From the NCBI RefSeq assembly GCF_023701525.1, contig NZ_JAMQAW010000010.1:345487-409486 (forward strand): 64,000 nt of DNA, written 5' to 3'. The DNA is from Streptomyces albipurpureus. GTDB taxonomy: Bacteria; Actinomycetota; Actinomycetes; Streptomycetales; Streptomycetaceae. Position 1 is the first letter of the stretch. Each line of letters starts with the position of its first letter. The notes beneath the pieces were generated by a model. It was not told the origin of the DNA. It searched no databases and was given only the letters and a program-made list of their open reading frames with translations. A program made the translations under genes and the position numbers. Of the stretch, positions 28,891-35,516 are shown in pieces.

Positions 28891-29418
28891 ATGACCGAGC
28901 CCAATCCATACGCGGCGGAGGGCGAGCCTGAGTACCAGTGGGGGCCAACACAGCCCTATGGGTACCCCCATGACACCACTCCGGGATATGGCTATCCGCA
29001 GCAGCCTCCGGGCTACTCCCAGACCCAGGCCGCCGGGGTGCCGGTGCCGTTCCAGGGGCCGGCCATGGGCGGCACACCGCTGCTGGCGATCGGTGATATC
29101 ACCGTGATGAGCGACGCGATCATCACCCCTGCCGGACCGATGCCGCTCAAGGGCGCGGTCTGGAACGCGACGGACATGTCGCGCACCGAGGAGAAGATCC
29201 CGACCTATGCGGTCGTGTTGGCCATCGTCTTCGCGCTCGCCTGTCTGCTGGGCCTGCTCTTCCTGTTGATCAAGGAGCGTAAGACCACGGGCTTCGTCCA
29301 GGTGACGGTGGCGAGCGCTGGCAAGCATCACGCGACGATGATTCCGGTGCACAGTCCCTATGCCTTCCAGGAGATCATGGGTCAGATCAACTACGCCCGA
29401 TCGGTCAGCACCATGTAG
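28891..29418 (+). CDS. Hypothetical single-span membrane protein
   Basis: The 175-residue protein has a Pro/Tyr/Gly/Gln-rich N-terminal region of about 60 residues, then a short globular segment, one membrane span (about residues 111-131) and a C-terminal soluble domain. The motif TEEKIPTYAVVLAIVF just before and in the span is shared, from memory, with other actinobacterial membrane proteins of unknown role. GGGGAA precedes the ATG at 28891. It is transcribed alone and ends at a strong terminator. Confidence 0.8.
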   Translation: MTEPNPYAAEGEPEYQWGPTQPYGYPHDTTPGYGYPQQPPGYSQTQAAGVPVPFQGPAMGGTPLLAIGDITVMSDAIITPAGPMPLKGAVWNATDMSRTEEKIPTYAVVLAIVFALACLLGLLFLLIKERKTTGFVQVTVASAGKHHATMIPVHSPYAFQEIMGQINYARSVSTM

Positions 29419-29438
29419 CAGCGCGCCACGGGACAAGA

Positions 29439-29472
29439 GGGCAGGCCACCATCAGAGTGGGCCTGCCCTTTC
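29439..29472. terminator. Rho-independent terminator
   Basis: GGGCAGGC-CAC pairs with GTGG-GCCTGCCC around a 7-base loop and is followed by TTTCT, ending the membrane-protein gene. Confidence 0.85.
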
Positions 29473-29515
29473 TCATGGACGGCGCCGATCGCCCCGATGC
29501 CGGGTGACGGCCCCC

Positions 29516-32011
29516 TCAGAGCTGGCTGGTGATCGTCGGGTCGGTGATCTCCCTGTCCTTAGCCAGCAGCATCGCCTTGCTGAGGATCACCGAAAGCACG
29601 CCATCCCCCTCGAACGGCAGATACCCGGCCTCCGTCCCGCTTCCCCGCCCGGTGGGCACGATGCAGAGATAGCGGTCCTGCGGCGCGATCAGAACGTTTC
29701 CCGAGCCCAGGTGGATGCGGTAGGCGTTCATCTCGCCCCGGACACGCAGGAAGCGTCCCTCCACCGTGCAGCGGTCCCCGATCGCCAGCCGGGGTATCAG
29801 TCGGGTGAGCAGTTCGGCTCGGAGCTTGGCGCTCGTGGACAGCTCTCCGAAGCCATAGGAGTGCCAGTAGTCCCGGAAACGGCCTCGGGGTCCGCCGTCC
29901 TGCCACGTCGGGTCGTTGCCGACGGACGCGACGCCGACGAACAGGTCCACATCGCGCAGGACTTCGCTGAGCACCAGCTCCGGTACCGAGGAGAGCGGCA
30001 GGGGGTCCAGCAGAGGGCGGCCGTCCCTACGCCAGTTGGCGCCCTGGCTATAGCGACCGCCTCCTGCGTGGGCCCAGTTGTGTGCGGCCGCCAGGGGGTA
30101 GAAGCGGACCTGATCGGTGGAGATCCTGGTGTAGGCGCCGGATTCGGTGAGATCGTCCTCCTCCCGGCCACCGACGCTTTCGATCCAGAACTCAGCGCGC
30201 AGCCCCCACTGGGGCAGCTCCTTGTACGCGGGCGGGCAGGTGTCGTCCACACAGAGCCGCAGCTTGGAGGTCCAGCCGCGGGTGGCGGCCAGGGAGTGGA
30301 ACTGGTGCTGGCGCAGGAAGTGGCCCGCGAAGCGGTTGGAGTAGTCGCCGGTGGTGCGTTCGGCGTCGGTGAGGGGGTAGGTCTCTCGATGGGCCTGCTT
30401 GAACGGCTGGGTGATCTCGCGGATCTCCAGCCACTCCCGCCAGCCGGCGACTTGGGCATCGGCATGGCCCAGGGGATGCCAGAGGGTGATGGGCGCGGCG
30501 GGATCAGAGCTCACCGGCCGGCCGTCGACCGTACGCAGATCCCTGCCTTCAAAGGCGGCCGGGGTGCCGTCGACCGTCCAGATCAGTCTGCGGGCGAGGG
30601 TGCCCAGCAACGGGTGGTCGAGGATGCACTCACGCCATGGGCCGAGGGCCCAGCTTCGGCGGGCGAGGAACTGCCGGTCCAGCCGCTCGGACTGGGCGGT
30701 CAGCATTCTGTCGATGTCCTTGGCGGCGGCTCTGACCTCCTTGATCGCGTCCGGGAACGCGTTTCTGACGGCGGCGGGGGCAGTCTTGACGGCCCGTCCG
30801 GCCCCGGTGCGCCAGGACAGCAGGGCCTTGGTCCCCTGGACCTCCAGAAGGGCGGTGGCATCGCCGACCGGGTGCTCGCCGCGGCCCACGGCGCTCAGCC
30901 CGTAGCTGGGGACACTGAGCTCCTCGATCTCCGCACGGCTCAGTCCGGCGGCCTCCGCCCGGACGTCGAGCGCGGTACCGATCATCTTCAGCGTGGCCTT
31001 GTAGGTGACCCGGGTGGCGAGCCGAGCCAACTCTGCCAGTGCCCCCTCCCCCTCGATACGTGCCAGCGCGGTCACCGCCGCATTGGCGACCTTGGGGTTT
31101 CGGGGACCGATACCGGGGACCTTGCGCAGCGAGGTCTCCGCGAGGCCACCGAGGCCCCGGACGATGTCCTGCCCCGGTGTCAGCAGGGCGGTGAGCCAGG
31201 CGAGTCCGCGCAGCGCGTCGACGTTGTACGGGTCGTACTGGGAGTCGGCCCGGGGGTTCTCCCACTCGGAGACGGGGTCCAGCGGCAGTGTCCTGGGCTT
31301 GCCCGCCAGGTCCAGCCAGCTCAGCGCCGTGTGCCGGACGGTGGCCGGTCCGATCTGGTCCACCAGGGCGAGCACGGCCCTCTCCCAGGCGCGGGTGGGC
31401 CTGCTGGACACCGCCGCCCGTAGTTGTCCCAGCAGTCGCCGCCCCGGCTCCCCGAAGGTCTCGGCATCGGCGAGCGCCTGGTCCGCCCATGCCTCACCGG
31501 GGTTGAGCACGGGCTCCTCGAAGAGATGCAGCATCTGATCGAGCACCGGCCCGGACCAGTAGGCGGCGAGGCGGGACCGGCGGATCATGGCGATGAACGG
31601 CCCGGGCAGGGCACGGCCCGCCGCCACTTCGCCTTCCACCAGGGCCAGTAGCTCTTCGTGGTCGTGACACATCACGCGGCGGGAGAGCTCGTCGATGCGT
31701 TGGAGTCGCTCGGCGCTGAGCAGACCGGAGCTCGGGTCCGCGACCCGGAGCAGGGTCAGCAGGACGCTCCGCTCGCCCTCCGGGTCCGTCGCCCGCTGAT
31801 AGCGGCTGGTCCACAGCTGTGCGAGCCGTCGCCGCTGTTCCTCGGGAAGTTCTCTGACGCGTTCGGGGAGACAGGCCCGGTCGCCGTGCCAGGTGTTGCC
31901 TTCGCGGGTGCCGATCCGCACCAGGAGCTCCGCGAGCTCGTCCAGGTCCCCACCGCTGATGGTCTCGCGCACGGCCATGATGTCGGCATACGCCGATTCC
32001 GGGGCCCTCAT
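29516..32011 (-). CDS. Large DUF4132-domain protein
   Basis: This 831-residue soluble protein has an N-terminal helical-repeat-like region of about 400 residues and a C-terminal DUF4132 domain (about 440-830), with conserved segments such as TLWHPLGHADAQV, ERTTGDYSNRFAGHFLRQHQ and DLFVGVASVGNDPTW. DUF4132 occurs in MolR-like proteins whose biochemical role is unresolved. The ATG overlaps the stop of a small upstream gene (TGATG), so the two are made together. No membrane span or enzyme motif is visible. Confidence 0.8.
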   Translation of the reverse strand: MRAPESAYADIMAVRETISGGDLDELAELLVRIGTREGNTWHGDRACLPERVRELPEEQRRRLAQLWTSRYQRATDPEGERSVLLTLLRVADPSSGLLSAERLQRIDELSRRVMCHDHEELLALVEGEVAAGRALPGPFIAMIRRSRLAAYWSGPVLDQMLHLFEEPVLNPGEAWADQALADAETFGEPGRRLLGQLRAAVSSRPTRAWERAVLALVDQIGPATVRHTALSWLDLAGKPRTLPLDPVSEWENPRADSQYDPYNVDALRGLAWLTALLTPGQDIVRGLGGLAETSLRKVPGIGPRNPKVANAAVTALARIEGEGALAELARLATRVTYKATLKMIGTALDVRAEAAGLSRAEIEELSVPSYGLSAVGRGEHPVGDATALLEVQGTKALLSWRTGAGRAVKTAPAAVRNAFPDAIKEVRAAAKDIDRMLTAQSERLDRQFLARRSWALGPWRECILDHPLLGTLARRLIWTVDGTPAAFEGRDLRTVDGRPVSSDPAAPITLWHPLGHADAQVAGWREWLEIREITQPFKQAHRETYPLTDAERTTGDYSNRFAGHFLRQHQFHSLAATRGWTSKLRLCVDDTCPPAYKELPQWGLRAEFWIESVGGREEDDLTESGAYTRISTDQVRFYPLAAAHNWAHAGGGRYSQGANWRRDGRPLLDPLPLSSVPELVLSEVLRDVDLFVGVASVGNDPTWQDGGPRGRFRDYWHSYGFGELSTSAKLRAELLTRLIPRLAIGDRCTVEGRFLRVRGEMNAYRIHLGSGNVLIAPQDRYLCIVPTGRGSGTEAGYLPFEGDGVLSVILSKAMLLAKDREITDPTITSQL

Positions 32012-32307
32012 CAGCCACCCACCAGCGGAACGAGCTTGAGGAAGATGACCTCGGGCGCCTCGGCGATCTCGATGGGCTCATCCAGCTCCACTATCTGCCG
32101 GTCCCCCACCAGCACCAGGAACCCATTGCGGCCAAACGCCTCGATCGCCCGCTCATAGGCCGCGTCCGCCCCCTCCGCGGGGGCCTCCTCGCTCACCCGA
32201 AGCCGGATGAGCTCCCGTAGTGCGAGGCGCTCCTCGTCGACCAGGACGCCCATCGCGCCCCGGCGTTCCCCTGTGGTCGTCTCATCGACGAAGGTCACCA
32301 GTCCCAT
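32011..32307 (-). CDS. Small protein with C-terminal Gly-Gly, partner of DUF4132 protein
   Basis: The 98-residue protein begins with a beta-rich segment (LVTFVDETTTGERRGAMGVL), then a helix (LALRELIRLRVSEEA), and ends in ...FLKLVPLVGG. The order of strands and helix and the terminal Gly-Gly recall ubiquitin-like beta-grasp proteins such as ThiS and MoaD, but I can only suggest this. Similar small proteins precede DUF4132 genes in other streptomycetes, to my recollection. No E1-like or protease gene is adjacent. The ATG at 32307 fits the start of homology; the open frame continues eight codons upstream. Confidence 0.7.
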   Translation of the reverse strand: MGLVTFVDETTTGERRGAMGVLVDEERLALRELIRLRVSEEAPAEGADAAYERAIEAFGRNGFLVLVGDRQIVELDEPIEIAEAPEVIFLKLVPLVGG

Positions 32308-32358
32308 GCCGAAAACCGTAGCTCCGCCCACTGACAGTCGGCGCTGAGCTGCACTTCC

Positions 32359-33663
32359 TCAGCCGAGACCGGCCAACAGGACCAGTTGTTCGGGCAGCAG
32401 GGGCACGCCGAACCGATGGTGCAGGGCGAGGACATCGCGTGCGTCGTTCGCGTCGATGGCGTATCCGGCGTGTGCGGCGACCTGGAACCCAGCCGTGACA
32501 CAGGGCAACACCTTCCCCAGGACCGTGCCGGTGGCCGTGAGGGAACCCACGGGGTAGGCGAGTCCGCCGGGGCCGTGGATCCGGGTGCCGTGCTGATCGA
32601 GGGCGGTGGCGGTGAAGTCCACGTAATGGATGTCCACAAGCCGTCCCGCCGCATCGGCGAAGACCGGGTTGAACGGGCCGTCGTCCCGGATCTCCTGGAA
32701 GCCGGCCTCCCCGAGCGCCTGCCGGAGTCGGTCGGCGTCTCGGCTGTCCACGGCGATGTCGAGGTCGCCATGGGGCCGGGTCTCCTCGCCGAGCAGTGCG
32801 TCGACGCCCCAGCCGCCGTCCAGCCAGACCCGGGCCCCGGCTCGTTCGAAGAGCCCCCAGAGGTCGAGGACATCGTGGGCGGTCATGGTGGGCAGCAGGT
32901 GCTCCGTGAGGAAGTCCAGCAGCAGTTGCGTGGTCTCCGCCGGGCGTTCCAGACCGGGGAGATGGCCCGCCCAGGGCAGTTCCCGGGCGCTGGCCTCGGG
33001 AAGCAGGGAGGCCAGTCGGGCCGCTGTGGTGCGGAAGTCGGGCAGGTCATACGCGCCGGAGAGCACCAGTGCGGGGGCCCGGACGGCGGCCAGGGCCGCC
33101 GGGTCGAAGTCATGGTCGCCGTAGTGCTCGCCATGCTCCTGTGCGCCGGCCACCTGCACTTCAAAGGCGTGGAGCTGCATCTTCGCCACCAGGGCGTGCG
33201 CCTGCGGGCCGGCGTCGGGGCCGAGCCACGTTCGGGCGTTGAGGGCTGCCGCGCCGGACAGGTCGCCCCGCTCGAAGAGCTCGGTCTCCTGCTCGTCGTA
33301 CGCGATGAGTTCGGGGCTGGTGCCTTGGTCGGGGAGTCCGGCGCAGAGCAGGGCGAGGGCGGTGATGCGCTCGGGAGCTCGGGCCGCGAGCTCCAGGGCG
33401 ACCCGGCCGCCGTAGGAGGAGCCGACCAGTGCCGCCCGTTGGACGCCGAGCCCATCCAGCAGTTCCAGGACGTCCTCGGCGTCGGTGAAGGGGCCGTCGG
33501 CCGCGGGGGTGTCCCCGTATCCGCGGAAGTCGCAGCGCACGACGCGTAGTCCAGCGCCGGTCAGGGTCGGCCATTGGGGGTCCCACATCCGGCGGTCGCA
33601 GACGGTCGAGTGCAGCAGCAGGACCGTCGGGCCGGTCCCGGCCAGGTCATAAGTCAGTTTCAT
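32359..33663 (-). CDS. Alpha/beta hydrolase fused to lincosamide-type nucleotidyltransferase domain
   Basis: The 434-residue protein joins two families in one uninterrupted frame. Residues 1-258 are an alpha/beta hydrolase with nucleophile Ser83 (GSSYGG) and a GHLPG histidine. Residues 260-434 match LnuA/LinA-type nucleotidyltransferases, with RVWLDGGWGVDALLGEE and the metal-binding HGDLDIAV. Either half could act on small molecules, perhaps antibiotics. An internal ATG at 32886 marks the boundary but has no ribosome-binding site, so a true fusion is favoured. It is divergent from the TetR-controlled unit. Confidence 0.85.
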   Translation of the reverse strand: MKLTYDLAGTGPTVLLLHSTVCDRRMWDPQWPTLTGAGLRVVRCDFRGYGDTPAADGPFTDAEDVLELLDGLGVQRAALVGSSYGGRVALELAARAPERITALALLCAGLPDQGTSPELIAYDEQETELFERGDLSGAAALNARTWLGPDAGPQAHALVAKMQLHAFEVQVAGAQEHGEHYGDHDFDPAALAAVRAPALVLSGAYDLPDFRTTAARLASLLPEASARELPWAGHLPGLERPAETTQLLLDFLTEHLLPTMTAHDVLDLWGLFERAGARVWLDGGWGVDALLGEETRPHGDLDIAVDSRDADRLRQALGEAGFQEIRDDGPFNPVFADAAGRLVDIHYVDFTATALDQHGTRIHGPGGLAYPVGSLTATGTVLGKVLPCVTAGFQVAAHAGYAIDANDARDVLALHHRFGVPLLPEQLVLLAGLG

Positions 33664-33739
33664 TGGGCTGAGGTTAGGTCAGAACCGCAGGTCACGCCGC
33701 TGCTTTAAGAGCGCCTGGGGAGAGCGCCCGGGGTTTCGC

Positions 33740-33753
33740 TTGAACATGTTCAA
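33740..33753. promoter_or_regulatory. Operator 1 of the TetR-controlled unit
   Basis: TTGAACATGTTCAA is a perfect 14-bp palindrome. A nearly identical one lies 46 bases downstream, just before the first gene of an operon that encodes a TetR regulator. Confidence 0.75.
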
Positions 33754-33785
33754 AAACAGGTCTACATTCCGTCTCAACAGCTTTT

Positions 33786-33799
33786 TTGAACACGTTCAA
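33786..33799. promoter_or_regulatory. Operator 2 of the TetR-controlled unit
   Basis: TTGAACACGTTCAA differs from operator 1 by one central base and lies immediately before the AAGGAG ribosome-binding site of the gene starting at 33813. Binding here would block transcription. Confidence 0.75.
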
Positions 33800-33812
33800 G
33801 GAGTGTGGGGGC

Positions 33813-34259
33813 ATGGACGACCTCAATGTGGTCGCGTACATCGTCTATCTGCTGATCAGCGTGGCCCTGACGATCTGGGTGGCCCGCACCCTCAGCAAGA
33901 ACGGGCGGATCTTCCTGCAAGACGTGATGCAGGGGAACGAGAAGTTGGCCGACGCGGTGAACCATCTGCTGGTCGTCGGCTTCTACTTGGTCAACCTCGG
34001 CTTTGTCGCCCTCTACCTCCGGGTCGCCGAAACCGTCGACGACGCCCGGGAACTCTTCGACGCGCTCTCCGTGAAGCTGGGAGTCGTGCTCCTCGTCCTC
34101 GGTGTGATGCACCTGGGCAATGTCTATGTGCTGAACAAGATCCGCAGGCGCGGTGTGATGGAGCGCGAGCAGGTCCCTCCGGTGGGGGCGCAGGGCTGGA
34201 CCAATCCCGCTGGCAGGACTCCGCCGGCCGGCGGCGGCCGGGCGCGGGCAGGCGCGTGA
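33813..34259 (+). CDS. Small integral membrane protein, first gene of TetR unit
   Basis: The 148-residue protein has three hydrophobic segments (about residues 8-22, 50-70 and 86-108) separated by polar loops, and a Pro/Gly-rich tail. No enzyme motif is seen and I do not recognise a named family. The ATG at 33813 is ten bases after AAGGAG, which overlaps the second operator region. It starts a three-gene unit with a DCC-type thiol oxidoreductase and the TetR regulator. Confidence 0.85.
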   Translation: MDDLNVVAYIVYLLISVALTIWVARTLSKNGRIFLQDVMQGNEKLADAVNHLLVVGFYLVNLGFVALYLRVAETVDDARELFDALSVKLGVVLLVLGVMHLGNVYVLNKIRRRGVMEREQVPPVGAQGWTNPAGRTPPAGGGRARAGA

Positions 34260-34263
34260 CGCC

Positions 34264-34686
34264 ATGGCCACACCGCACGAGCAGCGCACCCCGGTCACCT
34301 CGCTGACCGTCCTCTATGACGCCAACTGCTCCCTGTGCGTCCATCTACGGCACTGGCTCAAGGGACAACCCCAACTCGTCCCGCTGTATCTGGTGCCGGC
34401 CGGATCGGACCAGGCGCGCCAGCTGTTCCCCGAACTCGACCACGCCCGCACCATGCGGGAGATCACCGTCATCGGTGACCAGGGCCAGATCTACAGCGGT
34501 TCCGCCGCCTGGATCATCTGCCTCTGGGCCCTGGCCGAGCACCGGCCCAAGGCACACTGGCTCGCCACCCCCAGCGGAGCGCCCTTCGTCCGCGGCACCA
34601 TGTTGGCCGCCGCCAAGTACCGCGAACTCTCCGGAGCGGGGACGGGTCAGGCGCCCTGCGACGACCAGTGCGAATCGCCCGGCTAG
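34264..34686 (+). CDS. DCC-family thiol-disulfide oxidoreductase (DUF393)
   Basis: This 140-residue protein has the family opening LYDANCSLCVHLRHWL, with a CxxC redox motif at about residues 22-25. The Cys pair could carry out thiol exchange, though the family's substrates are unknown. It begins five bases after the membrane-protein gene and precedes the TetR gene by 11 bases. The C-terminus contains another CDDQC. Confidence 0.85.
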   Translation: MATPHEQRTPVTSLTVLYDANCSLCVHLRHWLKGQPQLVPLYLVPAGSDQARQLFPELDHARTMREITVIGDQGQIYSGSAAWIICLWALAEHRPKAHWLATPSGAPFVRGTMLAAAKYRELSGAGTGQAPCDDQCESPG

Positions 34687-34697
34687 GCTCGGGCACT

Positions 34698-35471
34698 GTG
34701 AGTGAAGAGAAGGCCCTCAAGAGCGTCCCGAAGAGTGAACAGACCCGGACGCTCATCCTCGAAACCGCGCTCCGGCTGTTCCAGGAGCGCGGTTACGACA
34801 AGACGACCATGCGGGCCATCGCCAAGGAGGCCGGAGTATCGGTGGGCAACGCCTACTACTACTTCTCCTCCAAGGAGCACCTCATCCAGGGCTTCTACGA
34901 CCGGATCGCCGCCGAGCACCAGGCGGCGGTGCGACCGGTGCTGGAGCGGGAGACCAAGCTGGAGGCCCGGCTGGCGGGGGTACTGCTCGCCTGGTTGGAC
35001 ATCGCCGAGCCGTACCACGAGTTCGCGGCCCAGTTCTTCAAGAACGCGGCCGACCCGGACAGTCCGCTCAGCCCCTTCTCGCCCGAATCCGAGCCCGCGC
35101 GCGAAGAGGCCATCGACGTCCACCGCAAGGCGCTCGCCGGTGCCAAGACCAAGGTGCCGGCGGAGCTCGCCGACGCCTTCCCCGAACTGATGTGGCTCTC
35201 CCAGATGGGACTCGTCCTCTACTGGGTCTTCGACCGTTCGGAGGGGCATGAGCGCAGCCGTCAACTCGCGGAGCGCGGTGCCAAGGTCACCGCGCGGGGC
35301 ATCTACCTCTCCCGCTTCCGGGTGCTGCGCCCCCTGGTCCACGATGTGCATGAACTGCTCACCGATCTACTGCCCGGAATGGCGCAGAATGTCGTGGCCC
35401 GTCAGCAGGCCGCACCGCACAAGCAGACGGCGCCCCGGAAAACTTCCACCAGCGAGCCGGACGAGGAGTGA
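34698..35471 (+). CDS. TetR-family transcriptional regulator
   Basis: The 257-residue protein has an N-terminal helix-turn-helix (about residues 17-63) with TMRAIAKEAGVSVGNAYYYF as the recognition region. A large helical ligand-binding domain and a Gln/Lys/Thr-rich tail follow. It starts at GTG 34698, in the same unit as the two genes before it. The two matching palindromes upstream of that unit are the natural targets, so it probably represses its own operon and perhaps the divergent hydrolase fusion. The ligand is unknown. Confidence 0.92.
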   Translation: MSEEKALKSVPKSEQTRTLILETALRLFQERGYDKTTMRAIAKEAGVSVGNAYYYFSSKEHLIQGFYDRIAAEHQAAVRPVLERETKLEARLAGVLLAWLDIAEPYHEFAAQFFKNAADPDSPLSPFSPESEPAREEAIDVHRKALAGAKTKVPAELADAFPELMWLSQMGLVLYWVFDRSEGHERSRQLAERGAKVTARGIYLSRFRVLRPLVHDVHELLTDLLPGMAQNVVARQQAAPHKQTAPRKTSTSEPDEE

Positions 35472-35476
35472 TCACC

Positions 35477-35496
35477 CCGGCTCAGCAGCGAGCCGG
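35477..35496. terminator. Terminator between convergent TetR and MMPL genes
   Basis: CCGGCTC and its complement flank a 6-base loop; outer GTGATCA repeats lie on both sides. Confidence 0.55.
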
Positions 35497-35516
35497 AGTG
35501 ATCAGTACGGCCGGGT

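Noticed and set aside
29360..31423. 687-codon open frame on the plus strand
   Set aside because: It is antisense to the DUF4132 gene and has shadow-like composition with no recognisable domain.
33740..33799. LexA (SOS) boxes
   Set aside because: The actinobacterial SOS box has four bases between GAAC and GTTC; these sites have two, and a TetR gene is in the same unit.
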